From a bacterium (GTDB lineage: Bacteria > Omnitrophota > Gorgyraeia > Duberdicusellales > 4484-171): a stretch of 34,868 nucleotides of DNA. The stretch lies in contig JAJYOP010000002.1 in assembly GCA_021796115.1 (NCBI GenBank), positions 134,842-169,709 on the forward strand, written 5' to 3'. Shown piece by piece: positions 6,424 through 14,880 of this stretch (position 1 is the stretch's first letter; every line of letters begins with the position of its first letter). A model generated the notes under the pieces. The model searched no databases. It had not been told where the DNA came from and saw only the letters and a program-made list of their open reading frames with translations. Made by a program: the position numbers and the translations under genes.

Positions 6424-8043
6424 ATGAACTACCTACTCCTCAATTTCATTATTGCATTATGGATTGAAAGTATCTCCTCATTATTTTTTGGAATCTTTCT
6501 TTTAATCAAAGGTACCGAAAAAAGTCATCGAATTTTTGGGCTGCATTCACTTAGCGTCTCTTGGTGGAGTTTTTGCCAAATTTGGGAAATTTCCTGCGAC
6601 AAATATTCAACTTCACTTTTCTGGGGACGCATTGAAACAATCGGCGTAACTTTCATTGCGACATTTTTTCTTCATTTTGTAATTTCTTTTTTACAAATAA
6701 AAAACAAAAAATGGTTGATCAGATTAGCCTATCTGATAAGTAGCATCTTTGGTGGATTAAGCTTAACTAAATACATGATCGCTACTACAGCACCTAAGTT
6801 TTATCTTAAGCATTACCACGTTCCAGGAATAATTTTCCATTTTATGACTGTTTACTTTTGTATTTGCGTATCATATGCAATCTGGAAAGTAATTGGCGCA
6901 TATAAAAATTCACTCGGTGAGAAAAAAAATAAATTAAAATATTTATGGTTGGGTGAACTTTTAGGTTTTGCAAGTGGTAGTGCAAATTTTCTTCTCGTTT
7001 ACAATATCAATGTTCCTTTCTTACCATTTTTGACTTATTTAGGAAGTATTTGGCCAGCATTCGTTACTTACGCGATCCTCCGCCATCATCTATTAGATAT
7101 TAACATAGTCATTAAAAGAACGGCTGTTTACTCTATACTGGTTACACTAATTACAATGTTATATTTTAGTTTAGTTTACATGATGGAATTCATTTTCCGT
7201 GGTTTTGTTGGCTACAAATCTGTTCCGTGGACATTGAGTGTTATAGCGCTTTTTATTTTAATATTCCAACCTTTAAAAAATCTAAGTCAGTCTTTCGTGG
7301 ATAAATACTTTTTTAAAACTTCTCAAGCAACGCTAGTAGAAGAACTTCAAAAAGCACAAGAAGAGTTAAAGCGCGCGGAACGGCTTAAGGCAGTTGGCAC
7401 GCTTGCTGCCGGGATGGCACATGAGATAAAGAATCCCTTAACTGGCATTAAAACTTTTACAGAATATTTATCGGCAAAACATAGCGAACCTGGTTTTGTT
7501 GATAAATTCCAAAAAATTGTTTCAACCGAGGTTGACAGGATAAATTCTATTGTCCAGCAACTCTTGGATTTTTCTAAACCAAAACCGCTAGAATTAAAAG
7601 AAATAAATATACATCAAATCATTGATCAAACATTATCGTTGCTTAGTAACAGTTCCATCAAGTACAAAATTTCAATTATCAAAAATTATGACGTCTCCCT
7701 CCCCTCTGTGTATGTAGATCCTAATCAAATACAGCAAGTGTTTTGTAACTTATTCCTTAATGCGATAGAAGCGATGAAAAAAGGTGGAAAATTAATCATA
7801 ACCACAGGACAAGATAAAAATATAATAAAAATAACCATCAGTGATACTGGTGAAGGCATTGCTAAAAAGGATATCGAACACATTTTTGACCCATTCTATA
7901 CGAGTAAACAAGGTGGAACCGGCTTGGGAATGTCAATTACTTACGGAATAATTAAGGAGCATAAAGGGGCAATCAAAGTGGAAAGTGAAAAGAATAAAGG
8001 AGCGAGCGTTACTGTAACTCTTCCAATTAAATCTGCTCAATAA
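6424..8043 (+). CDS. Membrane sensor histidine kinase
   Basis: A 539-residue kinase that would autophosphorylate and pass phosphate to a response regulator, probably the neighbour at 5970. The N-terminal 290 residues hold about eight hydrophobic segments (for example 5-28, 72-92, 100-120, 135-155, 172-192, 198-220, 234-255, 268-284) of the 7TM histidine-kinase N-terminal type, with the characteristic YAILRHHLLDINIVIKR after them. Then come a coiled coil (304-322), the dimerisation helix with H333 in GMAHEIKNPLTG, and an ATPase domain with QQVFCNLFLNAIEAM (N box), ISDTGEGI (G1), FDPFYTSK (F) and GGTGLGMSI (G2). All catalytic boxes are intact. The start has no Shine-Dalgarno because the repeat ends 9 bp before it. 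It is convergent with the next kinase, 8 nt apart. Confidence 0.93.
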   Translation: MNYLLLNFIIALWIESISSLFFGIFLLIKGTEKSHRIFGLHSLSVSWWSFCQIWEISCDKYSTSLFWGRIETIGVTFIATFFLHFVISFLQIKNKKWLIRLAYLISSIFGGLSLTKYMIATTAPKFYLKHYHVPGIIFHFMTVYFCICVSYAIWKVIGAYKNSLGEKKNKLKYLWLGELLGFASGSANFLLVYNINVPFLPFLTYLGSIWPAFVTYAILRHHLLDINIVIKRTAVYSILVTLITMLYFSLVYMMEFIFRGFVGYKSVPWTLSVIALFILIFQPLKNLSQSFVDKYFFKTSQATLVEELQKAQEELKRAERLKAVGTLAAGMAHEIKNPLTGIKTFTEYLSAKHSEPGFVDKFQKIVSTEVDRINSIVQQLLDFSKPKPLELKEINIHQIIDQTLSLLSNSSIKYKISIIKNYDVSLPSVYVDPNQIQQVFCNLFLNAIEAMKKGGKLIITTGQDKNIIKITISDTGEGIAKKDIEHIFDPFYTSKQGGTGLGMSITYGIIKEHKGAIKVESEKNKGASVTVTLPIKSAQ

Positions 8044-8051
8044 AATATTCT

Positions 8052-10208
8052 CTATTTCTTGGGAAGTTCGATAATAAATCTGGTTCCTTGCATTTCGGCA
8101 GTTTCAAACCAGATCTTCCCCTTATGATTTTCTTTGATAATCCGGCCGACCACATACATGCCGATACCTGTACCGGATTTATATGAAGATTTGGTGGTGA
8201 AAAATGGGGCAAAAATTTTATGCTTATTTTCCTCTTTTATGCCGCTTCCATTATCGGAAATTTCGATTCGCGAATAAGTAGCATTTTGAATCAATTTAAG
8301 CTTAACTTTGGGCTGAAACGCAAACTTCTCCTCTCCTTCAAAATGGTTTTTCTTATCAATCGCTGCCTCGTAACTATTATCAATTAGATTGTAAATCGCT
8401 TCCATTATCTGTGCCTTCACGCCATACAATAAATCCGAATCGCCCAAATCACATTTTAAAGGAAATTCTGTAGTTTCATGTTTTATTTTAAGAAGTTCCA
8501 AAGAAACATCAATTATTTCTTTTAAAGAAAAATAGGAAAAAAATGTTTCTTTTTCCTCAACGCGGGCATAATTTAAAATACCTTTTACGATACCGTCAGT
8601 TCGCTTTACATTTGTAATTAACGAATCGGAGATTTGCTCGGCATATTCAAAAGTTTTCTTAAGATCAGGGGTTTGCGCCATGAGTTCAGGATGCTTTTTT
8701 TCAAAATCCTGCAGCTCGCATTTAAGCTCTCCTGACGCGATAGAAAAATGATTGAGCCGATTTTTTATTTGATGCGCCAAACCATCAGCCATACCTCCGA
8801 TTGAAGCAAGTTTTTCGGCATTAAATATTTTCTCCTGGGCATTCCTGAATTCTTCAAAAAATAAACAGTTCTCGATGGCCATGGTTGTCTGGTGGGTAAG
8901 TATCTTAAAAACATTAATGTCATCTTCCGTATAATGTTCACGATTATTCTTTTCGCCAAGAACCACGAAACCCAAAAGATTATTTTCAACTATGGATGGC
9001 ACGATAAGACTTATCTGTTTTGGAAATTTTAAATGACTTCGTATAAACAATGGTAATTCTTCATATAAAAGAGGCTCTTTTCTGTCTTTCAAGTAAGCCA
9101 CAAATAAATCATCATAAGAAAATTCTATGGAATCATATATTGCACCAGAATCTCTGACCGCTTTTAGAAGATACTTTTTTTGTTCCTTATTTTCAAGAAC
9201 AATAGCGGCGAAATCAATTTTTACAATGCGCTTTACTATATAAACTACGAGCTTAGATAGATGATTGAGACTATGTTCTCTCGCCATTCCACTAGCAGCC
9301 TGAAGTAATAATTTTTGATAGCGTTTTTGGTCAGCCATAAATCTTTCCTCTACTCCTCTTCTAATTTGATCATAGGCTAAAGGAGCAAGTGTTGCAAAAA
9401 ATGTCATCAGACCAACCGGCGCAAGCCACCAATGCTTACCACATATTGGGTATAACACGGGATACATCCTGTAAGCAAAAAAGAAAGGTACCCCCAACAA
9501 AAAACTATAACTTATTAAAAACGCAACAGCACGAGAAATAAAGAGGCGAATATCCATAAGGCGATATTTTAAAATTGCGTAAGTAGCAATAATAGTATAG
9601 ATAGGGATAGTAAAATTTCCGAAAGGATAAATATTTATACCAAATATCGGCAGAAGAGTTGACCCACCACCAAGAAATCCAGTTATGAATCCGACAAAAA
9701 GATATTTTGCCTGAGTACGTTTAATACCTTTTGAATTTTTGTAATATCTAATGAGTTCAAAATGTCCTAAACAAACAAAAACAAGCCAGATCAGAAATGC
9801 TATAGGATAAATTAACCCAGATGATTTTGCATAATAAAGGCCAAAGAATGGTTTTGTCTGTGAGATAAATAAATTTGTTGTAAGATTTAAAATTTGGAAG
9901 AATATTACTTGGATATAAGCAAAAATAATAGTTTTTCTTCTATTAATTTCGCAAAAAAGGCAGGTCATATGATAAAAGAAAACAGCAATAAATACTCCTC
10001 CTAAATGAGCGAATCTCCAACTAATAAGCGCCTCAGAAACGGTAGTGGCTCGACCAACAAAGAATGAACCAATTCCCCAAATGCATATCGCAACATTACA
10101 TAAAAGCCATATTCGATGGAGTTTAGTTTTGCCATAAATTAAAACAATAATCGCAACAACCAAGCAAGTAGATGCCAATAATAAACCAGCTATAGAAAAA
10201 AAGTTCAT
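8052..10208 (-). CDS. Membrane histidine kinase with GAF domain (PrsK-like)
   Basis: A 718-residue sensor kinase. About eight transmembrane helices cover residues 5-290, with the same YAILKYRLMDIRLFISRA signature as the kinase at 6424. A GAF domain spans about 305-450 and ends in the usual HQTTMAIENCLFFEEF helix. The phosphorylated histidine is H479 in GMADGLAHQIKNRLNHF, and the ATPase domain shows IYNLIDNSYEAA (N box), ISDNGSGI (G1), FAPFFTTK and SGTGIGMYV (G2). The layout resembles PrsK of PEP-CTERM/XrtA systems, but no PEP-CTERM genes are seen. It is the last gene of the biosynthetic operon: the CrtI-like gene ends 8 nt before its start. That placement suggests it senses or controls the product of the locus. 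No partner regulator is next to it on this strand. Confidence 0.9.
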   Translation of the reverse strand: MNFFSIAGLLLASTCLVVAIIVLIYGKTKLHRIWLLCNVAICIWGIGSFFVGRATTVSEALISWRFAHLGGVFIAVFFYHMTCLFCEINRRKTIIFAYIQVIFFQILNLTTNLFISQTKPFFGLYYAKSSGLIYPIAFLIWLVFVCLGHFELIRYYKNSKGIKRTQAKYLFVGFITGFLGGGSTLLPIFGINIYPFGNFTIPIYTIIATYAILKYRLMDIRLFISRAVAFLISYSFLLGVPFFFAYRMYPVLYPICGKHWWLAPVGLMTFFATLAPLAYDQIRRGVEERFMADQKRYQKLLLQAASGMAREHSLNHLSKLVVYIVKRIVKIDFAAIVLENKEQKKYLLKAVRDSGAIYDSIEFSYDDLFVAYLKDRKEPLLYEELPLFIRSHLKFPKQISLIVPSIVENNLLGFVVLGEKNNREHYTEDDINVFKILTHQTTMAIENCLFFEEFRNAQEKIFNAEKLASIGGMADGLAHQIKNRLNHFSIASGELKCELQDFEKKHPELMAQTPDLKKTFEYAEQISDSLITNVKRTDGIVKGILNYARVEEKETFFSYFSLKEIIDVSLELLKIKHETTEFPLKCDLGDSDLLYGVKAQIMEAIYNLIDNSYEAAIDKKNHFEGEEKFAFQPKVKLKLIQNATYSRIEISDNGSGIKEENKHKIFAPFFTTKSSYKSGTGIGMYVVGRIIKENHKGKIWFETAEMQGTRFIIELPKK

Positions 10209-10216
10209 TGTGTTAT

Positions 10217-11632
10217 TTATTTAGAATTAATTCTTTCTTTGCGCAAAATCAACTTCGCTGTATTGTTGCCTAAATATGCGACTCCGCCCACACCTTGTGC
10301 TAAAGTGGACCAATGACTGCATAGGTATAGGTTTTCAATAGGTGTAATTTGAGTTAAACCAGGCTCGGCAAACTGGGAAGGCATGCTTGCCCAACCATAA
10401 GCAGCACCTTTTTGATTTAAAGTAGTTTTATATAGAACGTATGGTGTTGTCATCTGCCGATAGACAATTTTTTGCGATAAGCACGGAAAAGATATTTCCA
10501 ATTTTTTAATAAGTTTAATCGATATTTCTTCTTTATGAGCGTTCCAGTATTCTTTACTATCAAAATTAGCATTAATGAATATCGAAATATTTTTTTTAGT
10601 AAAAATATGCATCATATATTCCGCGATATTATTAGCCCCTCTTTTTTCTGCACCAATATATAACTTTTCTATATCATAATGTGGCAAATACCAGACATTT
10701 GAACCCTCCTTTGGCAATTTTTCTATTTCATTGTCAAAACCAAGATATAGTATAAACATCGATAGCGATGTTTTCATAGTAGACAATTTATTTAGAAAAT
10801 GCTTATCAACGATGGTTTCTCCTAGTAAGCAAGAAAATGTCTGGATTGCATCAATATTTGAAATTACATATTTTGAAGACATGGATATGTTTTTTTTTGC
10901 TAATATTATTTCCATTGTTTTATTATTTTTTATATCGATTTTTTTTACTAAATTGCTCAAAATTAACTCTCCGCCATAATCATTAAATTTATGAGCTAAT
11001 ACATCCGCAAAAGTTTGCATATTCCCACTTGGATAATACCCACCATCAAACATAAATTCTTGATAAAGCTTAAGTGCCGCAAAGGCTGACGCTAATGAGG
11101 GTGGCAGGCCAATATTACCAAGCACAGGAAACCCTAGAATTGCTTTTAGCTCCGCATTGGCGAAATAACGATCAAGTAAGTCTTTAAAAGTATTATTTCG
11201 TATTGACACTAATGAAATGTTATTATGATTTAGTAAATAACTGAAAAAATCTTTAATATTTTTTGCTTCTTTGGGGAAATTTTCTTGAAATTCCTGAATT
11301 GTTTTTCTAAAATCTGACCAAAAAAATATCCTATGGTTAGGTGTAATAATGATATCTGAAGGATCAGATCTATTTAAAGTAATTTCATTAGTTAGGTTTA
11401 ATTCCTCAATAATTTTTGTAATATTACCGTTCTTACGACAACTTCCAAGCGAATGAACAAACGTATCAAAACTAAAACCTTTCGAAGAAAAGGATGTGCA
11501 ATATCCACCTACCTTTGGATTTTTTTCTATAATTACCGTTTTAAGACCTGCTTTAGCAAGATAACATCCACAAACAAGCCCACCTACACCGGCACCAATG
11601 ACAATGGCATCATAATCGTATTTGCTTAACAT
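10217..11632 (-). CDS. CrtI-like FAD-dependent oxidoreductase in the ketosynthase operon
   Basis: A 471-residue flavoprotein of the phytoene desaturase/carotenoid isomerase/retinol saturase superfamily. The FAD-binding fold starts at once: YDAIVIGAGVGGLVCGCYLA, then VIIEKNPKVGGYCTSF, and the C-terminal flavin contact GVGGVAYLGNNTAKLIL. Members add, remove or isomerise double bonds in hydrophobic chains. The gene starts 1 nt after the stop of the ketosynthase at 11634 and ends 8 nt before the kinase, so it is embedded in the operon and probably acts on the acyl chain made by it. CrtI-like proteins are also part of proposed ladderane loci of anammox bacteria; the link here is inference. The direction (desaturase, isomerase or saturase) cannot be decided. 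Confidence 0.85.
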   Translation of the reverse strand: MLSKYDYDAIVIGAGVGGLVCGCYLAKAGLKTVIIEKNPKVGGYCTSFSSKGFSFDTFVHSLGSCRKNGNITKIIEELNLTNEITLNRSDPSDIIITPNHRIFFWSDFRKTIQEFQENFPKEAKNIKDFFSYLLNHNNISLVSIRNNTFKDLLDRYFANAELKAILGFPVLGNIGLPPSLASAFAALKLYQEFMFDGGYYPSGNMQTFADVLAHKFNDYGGELILSNLVKKIDIKNNKTMEIILAKKNISMSSKYVISNIDAIQTFSCLLGETIVDKHFLNKLSTMKTSLSMFILYLGFDNEIEKLPKEGSNVWYLPHYDIEKLYIGAEKRGANNIAEYMMHIFTKKNISIFINANFDSKEYWNAHKEEISIKLIKKLEISFPCLSQKIVYRQMTTPYVLYKTTLNQKGAAYGWASMPSQFAEPGLTQITPIENLYLCSHWSTLAQGVGGVAYLGNNTAKLILRKERINSK

Positions 11633-11633
11633 A

Positions 11634-12935
11634 TTAATCTATTTTTTTAAAAATACTTGCCGCATTGTAACCGGCAAATGCACAACATATTTTCATAGCC
11701 ATATTTAACTTAATTTCTTTTCTCTCTTTAACCAAAGAAATATTAAATTTTGGATCGAGAGTATCACAATTTAAAGTAGGAGGGATAACATTATTATTTA
11801 AAGAAAGTAAAAGTGCAACTGTTTCAAGAAGAGCGCTGCTTCCTAAGTTATGTCCCAAATAAGGTTTAAATGCCGTAATTAAAGGTTTTTTTGGACTTAG
11901 ACCAAAGACATCGGTTATCGCTTTGGCCTCATAATAATCAATGGGTTGAGAGCCTATCCCATGTGGACAAAGAAAATCTATTTCATTTTTATCAATATAA
12001 CTATTTTTAAATGCCGACTGAATAGCTTTTTGATAAGAATCACTTCCGATTTGTGGAACGGTTATTTTCCATCCTTCGAGATTAAATCCCCCACCGATGT
12101 ATTCTGCGTAAATTTGAGCATTACGATTTTGCGCCGAAAATAAATCTTCCATAACTATACCGGCTCCACCGTCACCAAAAACAAGACCATTACTATTTTT
12201 GGCAAAAGGTCGTATTTTCCCGTCAGGAGAATATATTTTCAAATTTTTAAACCAAAGATATTTATATATATCGGAACAATCGGCTGTCGCAACAACAACA
12301 GCGCTTGCTTGTCCTTGTTTTATTATTTGACTCGCCGCCTCGAGAGCATACAAACCAGAGGCGCAGGCATTATTTAAGAACAGTGAATAACTATGGACAT
12401 TGAAAACTCTTGCTACATGAAACAAATCCGCAAAGGTTTGCACATCGTAACCACTTTTTAAGAATTTGCGATAAAACTCATCAAAAAAAACTTTTTTGCT
12501 AATTTCATTTTTGCGCTTATCAATCAACATCTCGTAGGCAAGATTACTAACCTTAAAACCAAAAGGCATCAATCCAATATTTTCATGCGCCAAGACCAAA
12601 CTAATTCTATTATCTTCAGAATTATATTTTAGTTTACTGTCATCAAGGGCCAATTTCACTGCAGCAATAAGATAGCTAAGATCAATTACTTCCTCCCCTT
12701 CTTTCCATTCTTTAATATCATTTAACTTATCTTTATCAATACCAAAATCAGCAATATTGAATTTATCGATTTTATGCAAATGAAATGAATCCCATTGTTC
12801 ATTACCAATAAAACATTTTTCTAGCTTTAAGTTAATTCTTTTCTGTAAAATGCCTTTCCAAAATTCATCTTTTCCGATACCAACTGAACTTATGGGGCCT
12901 ATCCCCGTTATAACTATTCTTTTCTTATTTTCCAT
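11634..12935 (-). CDS. Divergent beta-ketoacyl-ACP synthase (active-site residues intact), KS1
   Basis: Condensing enzyme of the FabF/KS superfamily that would extend an ACP-bound chain by decarboxylative condensation with malonyl-ACP. The thiolase fold is complete and the catalytic set is visible: C191 in NNACASGLYALEA, H325 in CPHGIGSQ (usually HGTGT), K357 and H362 in FKPYLGHNLGSS. At 433 residues it is longer and much more divergent than the other two active ketosynthases here, with an odd middle (135-170) between the core strands. It overlaps the upstream ACP gene by 11 nt, so translation is coupled and this ACP may be its partner. A role in priming or in a distinct elongation step, like the extra KS of aryl polyene loci, is a guess. 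Confidence 0.88.
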   Translation of the reverse strand: MENKKRIVITGIGPISSVGIGKDEFWKGILQKRINLKLEKCFIGNEQWDSFHLHKIDKFNIADFGIDKDKLNDIKEWKEGEEVIDLSYLIAAVKLALDDSKLKYNSEDNRISLVLAHENIGLMPFGFKVSNLAYEMLIDKRKNEISKKVFFDEFYRKFLKSGYDVQTFADLFHVARVFNVHSYSLFLNNACASGLYALEAASQIIKQGQASAVVVATADCSDIYKYLWFKNLKIYSPDGKIRPFAKNSNGLVFGDGGAGIVMEDLFSAQNRNAQIYAEYIGGGFNLEGWKITVPQIGSDSYQKAIQSAFKNSYIDKNEIDFLCPHGIGSQPIDYYEAKAITDVFGLSPKKPLITAFKPYLGHNLGSSALLETVALLLSLNNNVIPPTLNCDTLDPKFNISLVKERKEIKLNMAMKICCAFAGYNAASIFKKID

Positions 12936-13194
12936 CTGATTTCTTCTTTAAGGCATCTTTGACGATTTCGATGACTTGACCTACGGTAGTTATTTGAGGT
13001 ATTTGCTCATCGCGTACGGTAACTTTGTATCTACGTTCGATTGCAACAGTAATAGCAATTGCTTTAATGGAATCAACCCCTAAATCACTCCAAAAATTAG
13101 TAGTGATTTCTAATTCTTCTGGACTTATCCCTATCGTTAAAGCAATAAGTTGTTTTAGTTCATTCTCTAAATTATCTGGGATGTTATTTTGCAT
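12925..13194 (-). CDS. Acyl carrier protein 1
   Basis: Small acidic carrier that holds the growing chain on a phosphopantetheine arm. The attachment serine lies in the GVDSIKAIAI motif (S42 from the chosen start), and the four-helix pattern is typical of ACPs in type II systems. I chose ATG 13192-13194, which has AAGGAGG at the right distance (GGAGG 13203-13207); a GTG three codons earlier overlaps that site and is less likely. It lies between the ketosynthases KS2 (gap 18 nt) and KS1 (overlap 11 nt), which fixes it in the operon. It differs clearly from the second carrier at 19174, so the two may serve different steps. No phosphopantetheinyl transferase is in the window. Confidence 0.92.
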   Translation of the reverse strand: MQNNIPDNLENELKQLIALTIGISPEELEITTNFWSDLGVDSIKAIAITVAIERRYKVTVRDEQIPQITTVGQVIEIVKDALKKKSDGK

Positions 13195-13212
13195 AATATT
13201 CACCTCCTTCCA

Positions 13213-14442
13213 TCAACGTTGTATTTTGTCATTAAAGTTGGGCCTTTTGAACACTAAGCAGGAATTGTTGCCACCAAAAGCAAATGCATTATTTAAAACA
13301 ATATTTACTTTTTGTTTTCTGGCTTTATTAGGAACACAATCTATATCACATTCCGGATCTGGTGCTTTATAATTTATTGTGGGTGGTATGACACTATTTA
13401 CAATTGCAAGGCAACAACTTGCGGCTTCGATAGCAGACGCAGCGCCCATACAATGTCCCAACATAGATTTAATAGAGCTGACTGCAACTTTTTTTTCGCC
13501 GAAAACTTTCTTGATTGCAGCACACTCGGATTTATCGTTATTTTTTGTACCGGTTCCGTGAGCACTTATATAATCGACTCCTTCGGCAGAAATACCTGTT
13601 TTGGCTAATACGTTTTGTATGCATTTTGCAATACCGTCGACACTAGGATTAGTCATGTGGGTTGCGTCACAACTTAATCCATAACCTAATATTTCCGCAT
13701 ATATAAAAGCATTTCTACTTAAAGCTGATTCCAATGTTTCTAAAATCAAAATCGCTGAACCCTCACCAACAAGCATTCCCTTTCTGTTCTTATCAAAAGG
13801 CTGACATTCTTCTTGAGCCATTGCCGATAACTGGCTAAAACCGGTAAAGGAAATGTAAGAAAACGCGTCAGAACCGCCAGCAATAACTGTATCTGCTTTG
13901 CCTAGTTGAATAAGATCAAAGCCATAACCTATAGCATAATTACCGGCTGCACAAGCAGTAGTAAATACTCTATTTACCCCTTTAACTTTAAGCTCCATTG
14001 CAACATTAGAAGAAATGTTACTTACTGGGTACTGAATTATTGACCAGCGATCAACCGCATCCTTACCTTTCTCTACCCATGTAGCATCCATTTTTTCAAT
14101 CTCTTGCGCTTCTCCACCTGTAGTGCCAATAAGAACACTAATTTTTTTTGGGTTTAGCCTCGCGAAAGATAAATCAGAATCCTTAATGGCTAGTTTTGTT
14201 GCCGCAATAGCAAAGTGTGATGCCCGCCCCATTAATTTTACTTTTTTCTTTTCTAAGAAATTGCTAGGCTCAAAATCACGAATTTGTCCGCCATAATGGT
14301 TAAAATGCCTTGAAGTGTCAAACGCGTCAACCTTGGAAATCCCCGATTTTCCTAAGATTAAATTATCCCAGAAAATTTTTTTGCCGGTGCCTATAGAGCT
14401 GATAACACCTAACCCCGTAACAACAACTCTTCTTTTATTCAT
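13213..14442 (-). CDS. Beta-ketoacyl-ACP synthase, catalytically intact, KS2
   Basis: FabF-type ketosynthase of 409 residues. The catalytic residues are all present: C164 in TTACAAGNYAIG, H295 in SAHGTGTKNND, K325 and H330 in SIKSMLGHCMGAAS, plus the closing NNAFAFGGNNSCLVF. It is closely related to KS4 (16239-17450), sharing long stretches such as MGRASxFAIAATK and SSIKSMLGHCMGAAS, so the two arose by duplication. It overlaps the upstream dehydratase gene by 4 nt (ATGA type) and is followed by ACP1. The upstream neighbour in the operon is a chain-length-factor-like protein (14881), its likely heterodimer partner as in type II polyketide synthases. Confidence 0.93.
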   Translation of the reverse strand: MNKRRVVVTGLGVISSIGTGKKIFWDNLILGKSGISKVDAFDTSRHFNHYGGQIRDFEPSNFLEKKKVKLMGRASHFAIAATKLAIKDSDLSFARLNPKKISVLIGTTGGEAQEIEKMDATWVEKGKDAVDRWSIIQYPVSNISSNVAMELKVKGVNRVFTTACAAGNYAIGYGFDLIQLGKADTVIAGGSDAFSYISFTGFSQLSAMAQEECQPFDKNRKGMLVGEGSAILILETLESALSRNAFIYAEILGYGLSCDATHMTNPSVDGIAKCIQNVLAKTGISAEGVDYISAHGTGTKNNDKSECAAIKKVFGEKKVAVSSIKSMLGHCMGAASAIEAASCCLAIVNSVIPPTINYKAPDPECDIDCVPNKARKQKVNIVLNNAFAFGGNNSCLVFKRPNFNDKIQR

Positions 14443-14876
14443 AGCTTCACTATAAATATCAATTCCGCTTTAGCAATTTCTCTATTTTCGACAAACGCCT
14501 TAGCATCTACAAAACTACCTGTGGACATTATTTTAGCCGCAATAACTTCAATTCTCAATTGATCGCCAGGAAATACTGGTTGTTTGAATTTTGTATTTAT
14601 TGAGCCGAGATAAAATTTAGAATTTTTGGTCATTTTATCTTTATATGCGCTCCAATAAAGCACGATTGACGCCTGCGTCATTGCTTCGATAATTAACACT
14701 CCCGGCATAACCGGATTTTGCGGAAAATGTCCCTGAAAAAAATGCTCATTAATAGATAAATTCTTAATCGCTACAACACGCTTACCAGGATCTAACTCCG
14801 TTACCCTATCAATAAAAATAAACGGGAAACTTTGCGGTAAGATTTTTTGTATTTGGTTTATATCGAGCACTTCCAT
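14439..14876 (-). CDS. FabZ-type 3-hydroxyacyl-ACP dehydratase, first copy
   Basis: Hot-dog-fold dehydratase that removes water from a 3-hydroxyacyl-ACP to give the trans-2-enoyl-ACP. Counting from the chosen start, the catalytic histidine is H50 in FFQGHFPQNPVMPG and the acid is E64 in LIIEAMTQAS, both as in FabZ. The usual LPHRYPFLLVDRV opening appears as LPQSFPFIFIDRV, a change shared in part with the second dehydratase (LPQRYPF). I chose ATG 14876, 4 nt after the preceding stop, because it aligns with the start of the second copy; a TTG at 14900 would overlap the CLF gene. At 145 residues it is of normal length. No enoyl reductase accompanies it, so the double bonds may stay in the product. 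Confidence 0.92.
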   Translation of the reverse strand: MEVLDINQIQKILPQSFPFIFIDRVTELDPGKRVVAIKNLSINEHFFQGHFPQNPVMPGVLIIEAMTQASIVLYWSAYKDKMTKNSKFYLGSINTKFKQPVFPGDQLRIEVIAAKIMSTGSFVDAKAFVENREIAKAELIFIVKL

Positions 14877-14880
14877 ATTA

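Noticed and set aside
8044-8051. Terminator between the two convergent kinase genes
   Set aside because: Only 8 nt separate the stops and no hairpin with a T-run is seen there on either strand.
8765-8989. Short same-strand alternative frame inside the PrsK-like kinase
   Set aside because: It overlaps the GAF and dimerisation region of an intact kinase frame and has no ribosome binding site or domain of its own, so a frameshifted second gene is not supported.
13025-13372. Plus-strand open frames opposite the ketosynthase operon (also at 16354, 16969, 20342 and others)
   Set aside because: They lie fully or mostly inside strongly supported minus-strand genes, share no recognisable domain, and have composition expected of antisense frames.
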